Part shown: in pieces, positions 21,524 to 33,184 of the stretch
Position numbering within the stretch: the stretch's first letter is position 1
Layout: every line of letters begins with the position of its first letter
NCBI GenBank assembly: GCA_030848705.1
Contig: CM061243.1
Span: 2,576,001-2,640,000 of the forward strand
Source: Heracleum sosnowskyi
Lineage: Eukaryota; Streptophyta; Magnoliopsida; Apiales; Apiaceae
Direction: 5' to 3'
Length of the DNA: 64,000 bases
The notes under the pieces: generated by a model
Seen by the model: the letters and a program-made list of their open reading frames with translations, nothing else
Told to the model about the DNA's origin: nothing
The model's database searches: none
Program-made: the position numbers and the translations under genes

Positions 21524-21553
21524 GGGGACCAAATTCTTCTAAGGAGGGAAGAT
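21524..21553 (+). other. Polypurine tract region of the gag-only element
   Basis: GGGGACCAAATTCTTCTAAG followed by GAGGGAAGAT abuts the LTR start at 21554. The mirrored version precedes each minus-strand LTR of the cluster (25475-25515, 28200-28240, 30690-30730), tying these elements into one family. Confidence 0.8.
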
Positions 21554-24173
21554 TGTAAAATCCGTGATTTTATTTTTATTTAATTAATTAGATAATTATT
21601 TTAGTTAGAAAATTTAGAAAATTTTTGCATTAATTATTTTGAATAAAAGATAAGATTTTGTATTAAGGATGAGATCGGTTAGAATATTTTAAAAAATCGA
21701 TATCTGTTAAATTGAGATATTTGTGTAAATTAGAATATTTTTAATTTAGATATTAGTGAGAGTGATTGGATAACTTTTAGGAAAAGATTTTAGCTTTACC
21801 TAAATTGTTTTAGGGTTTTGTGTGGCTATATAATTAACCCTTCACGCACAAACAGAAAACTCGTACAACACTTTTGCTCTCGACGTCGCAGGTATGTTTC
21901 GCCCATTCCACTGACTGTTAGCAAATAAGGATTTTATATGCTCTGTGTACGTTCAATGTGAATTTAGAATCATATTTAATTATGTAGGTATCTGTTGTGG
22001 TGCTTACTTTTGTGTCCTATAAACTGTAAGCGTATCCATGCACTATAAAGGCTTGTCGAATTGGTTCTGGTTTTATGCATTATTATATTACTGTCATATG
22101 ATCCCTCTGTCCTTATTAGGTGTAATAGTCCTCTATGATTTTGCCACAGATTCTTTTAATAAACATAAATTCGAAGTTTTGTTTTAAAATGAGCCAATTT
22201 ATCATTATTTTATACTGTACGTCAAGTTGCTAACTACCCTGTTAGTTTGGTGGTTCATGCATGGTTATTGAATATTATGTCTAAATTAGTGTATGTAGTT
22301 ATTGTTGATTAGTTGTTTTTATAATTTAATTATTAATGGTCTTTTATTTGCTGAAATCGGAGGATGTTATAGCCCCCTGGCACTAATTGAATTAAAATTT
22401 CATATATTTTATTTTGTTTAGGTTGAGTAAAATGTGTCTTTTTATTAATTTATTTAATTTATAATATGTATTCTTAATTTTAGTGTTTTTGTGATTAAGT
22501 GAATAAAATATATATTTACTATTAAAACTTATTTTGTTTTTTTTTTATAAACTATTTTATCCAAATTTTATAATTTTGAGTCAATATATAATTTATATAT
22601 GATTTATCATAATCTGTTTGATCATTTCGTCTGCCATTAATTTAACTTGATGTATAGTTTAGTTTTGGTCCAGGGCAGTAATGTGTGTAATTGTATTGAT
22701 TTGATAGTATCTTCTAAGCATGTGTAAAATACTTATATTCTGTTAATTTTATTTTATTTTGAACTTACAATTAGAAGCTACTATATGGTTAAGTGCTAGT
22801 ATGTTTGCTCTGTTAATATAATATAAGTATTAGTGGTTATTAGGTGGTCTGCTTCAATTATTTTAGAATTAAATTCATGAACTAATTTTCCAGTGTACGA
22901 TATTGTGCCATACATGCATTAGATTATAATTTAGTGTACCTTAATTAAGTTAGGTTAATAATGAGAGGCAAAAAGTTGAAGAATCTGTGGGAACCTTTCT
23001 TTAAATTTTGCATGTTAATTTGTGTAGGTCATATAAGCCATGTTGAGCCTAAAAGCCCATTTGGTTTCTTTATAAATTGTTTAAAAGGTTTCTGACAGTC
23101 CATTTTTAGATGGTTAATTTATTTGATTTAAAATAGTTTAGCATGCTTTAAGTTTCTGTACATTGCCACGTGATGTTAAATAAGTGTTAAGTGTCTTGTC
23201 TGTATAAAATTATGTGCCGAGTAGATAATTAATTATTTTGTGTTCTGTTAATTAATTATAGGATCAGTTCGTGTTATTTTTGGATTGTTAAGTGTCGACT
23301 TCGAGGTAAGTACTTTTGACTTATTTTTCATTTTTTGAAAAATATATTTATATTGTGATCTTCAGATTTTCGTATAAGATATAAGAATTATGTTTCGAAT
23401 TTTATAAGATATAAGTATTTAAATTTTAGAACACAGTCTCTACGTTTCGAACCCGTTCGTAATTTACGCTATAGTTCCGGAACTAGCCTTAGATACCCTT
23501 AGTAGGCGCACAAGTGTGCAACTTTAGATAACTATTAAGGGCGCGTAATTATTGAACTTTAGATGCCGGTCACTGGCAAAGTGTGGCGAAAGAATAAGAA
23601 TAAGAATAAGATCCCGGCTACTGGGAAAGTGTGGCCGTAGACCAAGACTGTGGTATTTCGATTTTCGTTCTGTTTCTATTTCTGCTTCTGTATCTGCTTT
23701 AAATTCTGTATCTGTTTTAAATTCTGAAATTTTAAAATGTAAACTTTGGGCTGGGTCAATTTTGCAAAGGTTTTGCAACTTATTATATTTTGACCAAATC
23801 TATTTTATTAAAACCGCCCATTGATTTTAAGTCTATACGTTTGTCAGTTGTACTTGCTGAGCTGTGTAGCTCATCCCTTTCCCTATATTTCAGGTTCAAT
23901 GTGGAAGCTAAGTAAGAATAAGGATGTGGACTTGTGGATTTTCTGCTTTTAGATTTTGCTTAAAGGCTTATTGCTTTGTTAAGAAATAAATTTGGTTACC
24001 TGTTAAACATTGGATATTGGTTTATGGAGCTGCGTCTCCGTTTTTGTGATTTTGGATTATCGTTAAGTTTGACCGCTGCGTTTGACTTTCGTAAATTTTG
24101 GTTTATCAAATAAAGTATTATGTTTTATTTAAGTTTTTATTTAGAAATAATAGTCCGAAAAGTCGGGCTGTTA
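21554..24173 (+). repeat. 3' LTR of the gag-only element (long subfamily, ~2.6 kb)
   Basis: Starts TGTAAAATCC after the polypurine tract and runs to GTCGGGCTGTTA, lacking the final CA. Inner blocks (GCTGAGCTGTGTAGCTCATC, AGTGTGGCCGTAGACC-type, AACTAGCCTTAGATACCC) match the minus-strand array LTRs in reverse, so it is the same subfamily with insertions and divergence. No coding capacity. Confidence 0.85.
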
Positions 24174-24209
24174 ACAGCCCGACTTTTCGGACTATTAATT
24201 CTAAATCAA
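24136..24209. repeat. Tail-to-tail LTR junction forming a 74-bp palindrome
   Basis: The end of the plus-strand LTR meets the end of a minus-strand LTR with no spacer. Arms 24136-24172 and 24173-24209 pair over 37 bp with one mismatch, centred on CTGTT/AACAG. Both LTRs have lost their terminal CA. Confidence 0.9.
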
Positions 24210-25474
24210 AACTGAAATAAAACTCATTTTATTAACCAAAAATCTAGTACAAAGATAACTATTACAAAAGCGTAGCTAACAATGATCTAAAAGATAAACT
24301 GCTCCAAAACTAAGCTCATCCAAACTCCAATGCTATCCAACTCGATCTTAACTCGAACCTGAAAAATTGTAAGGAATGAGCCATACAGCCCAGCAAGAAA
24401 CCAATCGATCCAACTAGTCGGGCAAATAACATATATACATACAAGATAATACGATATTCAATACAATACAATAACGATACACAATATATAACTTTTGATT
24501 CACATATTCTTATTCTTATTCGATACATACAATACGACACCACATAACAACAATAACTCGAAACCCATAATTAATGCCACGACCACTACAACCCGGTGAT
24601 AACGGTCCTAAATTTTCAGAAAACTATCACTACAACCCGGTGATAACGGTCCTTATTCTTATTCGATATTTTCACAAACCATGGCACAAATCCGAATCCC
24701 AAGACTATTGCTTACACATAACACATATACAATAATACACATCACATCAAAATATATCATCACTAAGCCCAATTTTATATAATCAAAACACACACACAAC
24801 ACATAGTTTCTAAAATACTAGATAAATCAATCGGAAACTTACCTCAATGCGAAAAATAAAGAATCAAATCATCCTAAGCACATACACATTTCTGACCAGA
24901 ACTGTATATAACCTTTTTGACCCTCTAAACGATGTTTTATTGAAAAACCCAAAGGATGAAAGTCGTAGAGAACGAAAATACCTTTCTGAAAAGATATGAC
25001 TCGTCAAAATCGGACTTATAACGAAACGGGAATTGAATAAAACGTCTGCTGAATTTGAATAGAAACTGAAAAACAATATCTGAACATGTTTTGTGATTTT
25101 AAGAACTGTTTGAGGCAAAATATGGAAAATTACTATGAAATAGATGTTGTAGGAAATTTAAAGAACTTTCTGAAAAGTCCAGAATCAACGAATTCCGACT
25201 TACGATGAATTAACTACGAATTTTACAAGACAACTGATTTCTGAGAGACACAGACCTACGAATTTGATTAAAAAGACGGAGAAAGAAGAATATGATGTTT
25301 ATATAGAGACACCAAACCCTAATTCCAAACCTACTTGTTATCCGTACTCAAAATCCAATCCATATTTTAGGCCCATTAGTCTAATTTAATTTTAATTCCT
25401 ATTCTTTTTCAAGTTTTAATCTTTTTTTCTATTTTCTAATATTATTATTATTCTAAAAATTACGGGATATTACA
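24173..25474 (-). repeat. Minus-strand LTR, 1.3-kb subfamily
   Basis: In minus orientation it starts TGTAATATCCCG at 25474 and ends GGGCTGTTA at the palindrome. Its outer ~55 bp match the 2.3-kb LTRs, but the body differs and is the source of the fragment at 18955-19665. The polypurine tract of the adjoining interior lies to its right, so it occupies the 3'-LTR position of the element whose 5' LTR is 25890-28199. Confidence 0.8.
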
Positions 25475-25655
25475 TATTACCCTCCTTAAAAAGAATTTGG
25501 TCCCCAAATTCACAACAATCCTATCACATGACACGTCTACCTACTAATCTCCTACAAGTCAAACTTAAACTATCGTCCACAAGACCGCACCCTAGAGAAT
25601 GTATTAGTCCCATACCTAACACACTCCGAAGGACAGCCTGCTCTGATACCAACTA
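25475..25655 (-). other. Minimal interior 1 of the LTR array
   Basis: About 180 bp. The minus strand begins with the primer site TTGGTATCAGAGCAG (near 25638-25652) and ends with the polypurine tract. No coding sequence. It aligns along its length with 28200-28379 and 30690-30869. Confidence 0.85.
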
Positions 25656-25886
25656 TGACAACCCGAGTCAAATCCCGAGTCTTTTTCGAAAATCGGGTCA
25701 AGTCCCAATTCCGAGTCCGAAATAATCTGAAATACACTAGCCCAAACGCAACCAACTTGGGTAACAACTAGCCTACCACAGGCCCCCAAAAGATCATGAT
25801 TTGTTGGTGCTAATTAGTAGTAGTGTTTTTGCCTTATAAACTAAACAGAAGTCCCAAATCTTCTCGATGTGGAACTGGGTGTTACA
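25656..25886 (-). mobile_element. Solo LTR of the TRIM family inserted at the primer-site/LTR boundary
   Basis: 231 bp, the reverse complement of the TRIM LTR family (TGTAACACCC ... GGGTTGTCA) but diverged from 18271-18502. It lies exactly between the interior's primer site and the LTR at 25890. AACTA precedes it and AACTG follows, consistent with a 4-5 bp target duplication. Only one LTR is present, so it is a solo LTR. Confidence 0.8.
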
Positions 25887-25889
25887 AAC

Positions 25890-28199
25890 TGTAACAGCCC
25901 GACTTTTCGGACTATTAATTCTAAATACAAAACTAAAATAAAACACATTTCTTTAGTCAGTAAATACGAAATTGCACAAAAGTCAAATGCAGCAGTCAAA
26001 CTTGGTAATCAAAAATATAAAATCGGAGACGCAACTCCATAAACCAATATTCAATGTCTAACAAATAATCAAATTTATTCAAATGGTCTTTAAACAAAAT
26101 CAAACTGCACGAAATCCAAAGTCCACATCCTTATTCTTACTAAGCTTCCACAATGAACCTGAAATATAGGGAAAGGGATGAGCTACACAGCTCAGCAAGT
26201 ACAACTGACAAACATATAGTCTTAAAATTCAATGGGCGGTTTTAATAAAACAGATTTGGTCAAAATATAATAAGTTGCAAAACCTTTGCAAAATTGACCC
26301 GGCCCAAAGTTTACATTTTAAAATTTCAGAATTTAAAACAGATACAGAATTTAAAATAGATACAGAAGCAGAAATAGAAACAGATCGAAAATCAAAATAC
26401 CACAGTCTTGCTCTACGGCCACACTTTCCCAGTAGCCGGGATCTTATTCTTATTCTTATACGCCACACTTTGCCAGTAGCCGGCATCTAAAGTTCAATAA
26501 TTACGCCCCCTTAATAGGTATCTAAAGTTGCACACTTGTGCGCCTACTAAGGGTATCTAAGGCTAGTTCCGGAACTATAGCGTAAATTACGAACGGGTTC
26601 GATAACGTTGAGACTGAGGAATTCGAAGATTATCGTATCTTATTTCTTATATAGTTCGAAACAATATTCTTATATCTTATACGGAATTCAAAACAGAATC
26701 AAAATATCTTTTCCGAAAATAAAAGTAAGTCAAAAAGTACTTACCTCGAAGTCGACACTTAAAATCCGAAATAAACAACCCGAACAATCCTAAAAATTCA
26801 ATTAGCAAAAACTTAGCAAATAAACACTTATTTAAATTATACAAACAATGGTCAGAAACTACGCTCAAGCAGGTTACACTCAAATAAAAACCTTAAAAAC
26901 CCACTCAACTAATACATGGCCAGGTCAAAAATATAATGCATAAAAACAAATCAAAGAAAAGGTCCATGTTCATTATTACATTATGCATGCATATACTGGT
27001 GGAGTGGTGGACATTTAGGCTAAACATGTAGGCAAACAAATTGTTTCGCCAACAATTAACTCCCAACACCAAGCACTTAAATTACAAAGATTAGGACAAA
27101 CATTAAATATCCAAACTAATTAATAATTAATTGAATTTAAGCAAACTAATGGAGTAAACATGTAGTTAAAGTAAAGCAGGAGTTTAATTCATTTAGCATA
27201 TATCTTATAACTAATTAGCTTAAAAAAATAAATAAAAACAAACTAATTTAATACTAATCCACTAATACAAAATACTCGAAAACAAAGACAGGAGCATCAA
27301 AATTTGATATATGTATTATTATGCAGGCAAAGAACATGAGCAGACACGCGTGTACCAAATACACAATTTTGAAAGCATGTATATTAATTAGTTAATGATC
27401 ATGCTAGCTATTTCTCAAATTCTTGCTTTTTACCTTAAACAAATAGAAAGGCATCACTTAATAATTTAGCATAACTTTATATAATAATCAATCATGTGAT
27501 CATAGTAAATCAAATACATGTAACTGGTCAAATTTGTGAATTAACACATACATATAACAATTAAGTTTTTGAATTGAGATAATAAATACGGCCAAGACAA
27601 TTTGTATTAATAAAATATATTATAAGCTAATTGTGTCATGAATGTATTCGACTAAAGAAGCAGACAGAAATCATGGCAAGGCAAGGGCCGAATTAATGTA
27701 CTATAATGATCATGTTAATCTGCATATTATAACACACATCAAAGACAAACACGAAGACAAGTAATAATTTAATCGTATTTACATAGGCATGCTGAGCATA
27801 AATGAGCAGAAGACAAAGCAAACTGAAATTGGAGAAGAAAGGAGGACATACCGACGATTTTGTAAAACTGTACGGTCCTTTATGATATTCTAATGGGGTT
27901 CTTATACAAATATACATAACCCTAAATTATATATTAGATAATTCCGAAACTTGTCACAAAATTTCTACGACCTCTCCAAGTAATTTCCAAATATAAGACA
28001 CATAATCAATTAAAAATAAAAGATATCGATTCTCAAATATATTCACACTTCTTTCCATTATTAACGAATCTTATCATAAATCAAATAACTTGTACAAAAG
28101 ATAAAAAAAAAATTATAATCAAAATAATTGTCTAAATAAAAATACTTTAATATCTAAATATCTAATAATAAAAAAAAAGAAAAATTACGGGGTTTTACA
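25890..28199 (-). repeat. Array LTR 1 (2310 bp)
   Basis: In minus orientation it begins TGTAAAACCCCG and ends CTGTTACA. It repeats with a 2490-bp period at 28380-30689 and 30870-33179 with only about a dozen substitutions noticed over its length. This copy alone keeps the canonical TGTAACAG word at 25890; the other two have TCGAACAG. Confidence 0.9.
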
Positions 28200-28379
28200 T
28201 TCTTCCCTCCTTAAAAAGAATTTGGTCCCCAAATTCACGAAAATCCTATCACATGACACGTCTACCCACTAATTCTCATATAAGTCAAACTTAAACTATC
28301 GTCCACAAGATCGCACCCTAGAGAATGTATTAGTCCCATACCTAACACACTCCGAAGGACAGCCTGCTCTGATACCAAC
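28200..28379 (-). other. Minimal interior 2 of the LTR array (180 bp)
   Basis: Primer site on the minus strand (GGTATCAGAGCAGG, near 28360-28376) at one end and polypurine tract (CCTTTTT-AAGGAGGGAAG region, 28200-28240) at the other. Nothing coding. Homologous to the leader and 3' end of the gag-only element joined together. Confidence 0.9.
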
Positions 28380-30689
28380 TCGAACAGCCCGACTTTTTGG
28401 ACTATTAATTCTAAATACAAAACTAAAATAAAACACATTTCTTTAGTCAGTAAATACGAAATTGCACAAAAGTCAAATGCAGCAGTCAAACTTGATAATC
28501 AAAAATATAAAATCAGAGACGCAACTCCATAAACCAATATTCAATGTCTAACAAATAATCAAATTTATTCAAATGGTCTTTAAACAAAATCAAACTGCAC
28601 GAAATCCAAAGTCCACATCCTTATTCTTACTAAGCTTCCACAATGAACCTGAAATATAGGGAAAGGGATGAGCTACACAGCTCAGCAAGTACAACTGACA
28701 AACATATAGTCTTAAAATTCAATGGGCGGTTTTAATAAAACAGATTTGGTCAAAATATAATAAGTTGCAAAACCTTTGCAAAATTGACCCGGCCCAAAGT
28801 TTACATTTTAAATTTTCAGAATTTAAAACAGATACAGAATTTAAAACAGATACAGAAGCAGAAATAGAAACAGATCGAAAATCAAAATACCACAGTCTTG
28901 CTCTACGGCCACACTTTCCCAGTAGCCGGGATCTTATTCTTATTCTTATACGCCACACTTTCCCAGTAGCCGGCATCTAAAGTTCAATAATTACGCCCCC
29001 TTAATAGGTATCTAAAGTTGCACACTTGTGCGCCTACTAAGGGTATCTAAGGCTAGTTCCGGAACTATAGCGTAAATTACGAACGGGTTCGATAACGTAG
29101 AGACTGAGGAATTCGAAGATTATCGTATCTTATTTCTTATATAGTTCGAAACAATATTCTTATATCTTATACGGAATTCAAAACAGAATCAAAATATCTT
29201 TTCCGAAAATAAAAGTAAGTCAAAAAGTACTTACCTCGAAGTCGACACTTAAAATCCGAAATAAACAACCCGAACAATCCTAAAAATTCAATTAGCAAAA
29301 ACTTAGCAAATAAACACTTAATTAAATTATACAAACAATGGTCAGAAACTACGCTCAAGCAGGTTACACTCAAATAAAAACCTTAAAAACCCACTCAACT
29401 AATACATGGCCAGGTCAAAAATATAATGCATAAAAACAAATCAAAGAAAAGGTCCATGTTCATTATTACATTATGCATGCATATACTGGTGGAGTGGTGG
29501 ACATTTAGGCTAAACATGTAGGCAAACAAATTGTTTCGCCAACAATTAACTCCCAACACCAAGCACTTAAATTACAAAGATTAGGACAAACATTAAATAT
29601 CCAAACTAATTAATAATTAATTGAATTTAAGCAAACTAATGGAGTAAACATGTAGTTAAAGTAAAGCAGGAGTTTAATTCATTTAGCATATATCTTATAA
29701 CTAATTAGCTTAAAAAAATAAATAAAAACAAACTAATTTAATACTAATCCACTAATACAAAATACTCGAAAACAAAGACAGGAGCATCAAAATTTGATAT
29801 ATGTATTATTATGCAGGCAAAGAACATGAGCAGACACGCGTGTACCAAATACACAATTTTGAAAGCATGTATATTAATTAGTTAATGATCATGCTAGCTA
29901 TTTCTCAAATTCATGCTTTTTACCTTAAACAAATAGAAAGGCATCACTTAATAATTTAGCATAACTTTATATAATAATCAATCATGTGATCATAGTAAAT
30001 CAAATACATGTAACTGGTCAAATTTGTGAATTAACACATACATATAACAATTAAGTTTTTGAATTGAGATAATAAATACGGCCAAGACAATTTGTATTAA
30101 TAAAATATATTATAAGCTAATTGTGTCATGAATGTATTCGACTAAAGAAGCAGACAGAAATCATGGCAAGGCAAGGGCCGAATTACTGTACTATAATGAT
30201 CATGTTAATCTGCATATTATAACACACATCAAAGACAAACACGAAGACAAGTAATAATTTAATCGTATTTACATAGGCATGCTGAGCATAAATGAGCAGA
30301 AGACAAAGCAAACTGAAATTGGAGAAGAAAGGAGGACATACCGACGATTTTGTAAAACTGTACGGTCCTTTATGATATTCTAATGGGGTTCTTATACAAA
30401 TATACATAACCCTAAATTATATATTAGATAATTCCGAAACTTGTCACAAAATTTCTACGACCTCTCCAAGTAATTTCCAAATATAAGACACATAATCAAT
30501 TAAAAATAAAAGATATCGATTCTCAAATATATTCACACTTCTTTCCATTATTAACGAATCTTATCATAAATCAAATAACTTGTACAAAAGATAAAAAAAA
30601 AATTATAATCAAAATAATTGTCTAAATAAAAATACTTTAATATCTAAATATCTAATAATAAAAAAAAAGAAAAATTACGGGGTTTTACA
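28380..30689 (-). repeat. Array LTR 2 (2310 bp)
   Basis: Second tandem copy. Its outer end begins TCGAACAGCCC instead of TGTAACAGCCC, so its terminal dinucleotide is mutated. Otherwise almost identical to copies 1 and 3. Confidence 0.9.
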
Positions 30690-30869
30690 TTCTTCCCTCC
30701 TTAAAAAGAATTTGGTCCCCAAATTCACGAAAATCCTATCACATGACACGTCTACCCACTAATTCTCATATAAGTCAAACTTAAACTATCGTCCACAAGA
30801 TCGCACCCTAGAGAATGTATTAGTCCCATACCTAACACACTCCGAAGGACAGCCTGCTCTGATACCAAC
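30690..30869 (-). other. Minimal interior 3 of the LTR array (180 bp)
   Basis: Essentially identical to 28200-28379, with primer site and polypurine tract. Confidence 0.9.
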
Positions 30870-33179
30870 TCGAACAGCCCGACTTTTCGGACTATTAATT
30901 CTAAATACAAAACTAAAATAAAACACATTTCTTTAGTCAGTAAATACGAAATTGCACAAAAGTCAAATGCAGCAGTCAAACTTGATAATCAAAAATATAA
31001 AATCGGAGACGCAACTCCATAAACCAATATTCAATGTCTAACAAATAATCAAATTTATTCAAATGGTCTTTAAACAAAATCAAACTGCACGAAATCCAAA
31101 GTCCACATCCTTATTCTTACTAAGCTTCCACAATGAACCTGAAATATAGGGAAAGGGATGAGCTACACAGCTCAGCAAGTACAACTGACAAACATATAGT
31201 CTTAAAATTCAATGGGCGGTTTTAATAAAACAGATTTGGTCAAAATATAATAAGTTGCAAAACCTTTGCAAAATTGACCCGGCCCAAAGTTTACATTTTA
31301 AATTTTCAGAATTTAAAACAGATACAGAATTTAAAACAGATACAGAAGCAGAAATAGAAACAGATCGAAAATCAAAATACCACAGTCTTGCTCTACGGCC
31401 ACACTTTCCCAGTAGCCGGGATCTTATTCTTATTCTTATACGCCACACTTTGCCAGTAGCCGGCATCTAAAGTTCAATAATTACGCCCCCTTAATAGGTA
31501 TCTAAAGTTGCACACTTGTGCGCCTACTAAGGGTATCTAAGGCTAGTTCCGGAACTATAGCGTAAATTACGAACGGGTTCGATAACGTAGAGACTGAGGA
31601 ATTCGAAGATTATCGTATCTTATTTCTTATATAGTTCGAAACAATATTCTTATATCTTATACGGAATTCAAAACAGAATCAAAATATCTTTTCCGAAAAT
31701 AAAAGTAAGTCAAAATGTACTTACCTCGAAGTCGACACTTAAAATCCGAAATAAACAACCCGAACAATCCTAAAAATTCAATTAGCAAAAACTTAGCAAA
31801 TAAACACTTATTTAAATTATACAAACAATGGTCAGAAACTACGCTCAAGCAGGTTACACTCAAATAAAAACCTTAAAAACCCACTCAACTAATACATGGC
31901 CAGGTCAAAAATATAATGCATAAAAACAAATCAAAGAAAAGGTCCATGTTCATTATTACATTATGCATGCATATACTGGTGGAGTGGTGGACATTTAGGC
32001 TAAACATGTAGGCAAACAAATTGTTTCGCCAACAATTAACTCCCAACACCAAGCACTTAAATTACAAAGATTAGGACAAACATTAAATATCCAAACTAAT
32101 TAATAATTAATTGAATTTAAGCAAACTAATGGAGTAAACATGTAGTTAAAGTAAAGCAGGAGTTTAATTCATTTAGCATATATCTTATAACTAATTAGCT
32201 TAAAAAAATAAATAAAAACAAACTAATTTAATACTAATCCACTAATACAAAATACTCGAAAACAAAGACAGGAGCATCAAAATTTGATATATGTATTATT
32301 ATGCAGGCAAAGAACATGAGCAGACACGCGTGTACCAAATACACAATTTTGAAAGCATGTATATTAATTAGTTAATGATCATGCTAGCTATTTCTCAAAT
32401 TCATGCTTTTTACCTTAAACAAATAGAAAGGCATCACTTAATAATTTAGCATAACTTTATATAATAATCAATCATGTGATCATAGTAAATCAAATACATG
32501 TAACTGGTCAAATTTGTGAATTAACACATACATATAACAATTAAGTTTTTGAATTGAGATAATAAATACGGCCAAGACAATTTGTATTAATAAAATATAT
32601 TATAAGCTAATTGTGTCATGAATGTATTCGACTAAAGAAGCAGACAGAAATCATGGCAAGGCAAGGGCCGAATTACTGTACTATAATGATCATGTTAATC
32701 TGCATATTATAACACACATCAAAGACAAACACGAAGACAAGTAATAATTTAATCGTATTTACATAGGCATGCTGAGCATAAATGAGCAGAAGACAAAGCA
32801 AACTGAAATTGGAGAAGAAAGGAGGACATACCGACGATTTTGTAAAACTGTACGGTCCTTTATGATATTCTAATGGGGTTCTTATACAAATATACATAAC
32901 CCTAAATTATATATTAGATAATTCCGAAACTTGTCACAAAATTTCTACGACCTCTCCAAGTAATTTCCAAATATAAGACACATAATCAATTAAAAATAAA
33001 AGATATCGATTCTCAAATATATTCACACTTCTTTCCATTATTAACGAATCTTATCATAAATCAAATAACTTGTACAAAAGATAAAAAAAAAATTATAATC
33101 AAAATAATTGTCTAAATAAAAATACTTTAATATCTAAATATCTAATAATAAAAAAAAAGAAAAATTACGGGGTTTTACA
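30870..33179 (-). repeat. Array LTR 3 (2310 bp)
   Basis: Third tandem copy, also starting TCGAACAG. It ends GGGGTTTTACA, and TTTAC follows at 33180-33184, matching the TTTAC before the TRIM at 18266-18270. Confidence 0.9.
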
Positions 33180-33184
33180 TTTAC

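Noticed and set aside
28262..28489. 75-codon minus-strand frame across interior and LTR
   Set aside because: Spans the primer site and LTR boundary; it starts in the LTR and has no homologous counterpart in the gag-only element's ORFs.
26229..32897. Repeated short open frames of 68-90 codons on both strands
   Set aside because: They recur only because the LTR is repeated; both strands are open at the same place, composition is repetitive, and they overlap non-coding LTR blocks.
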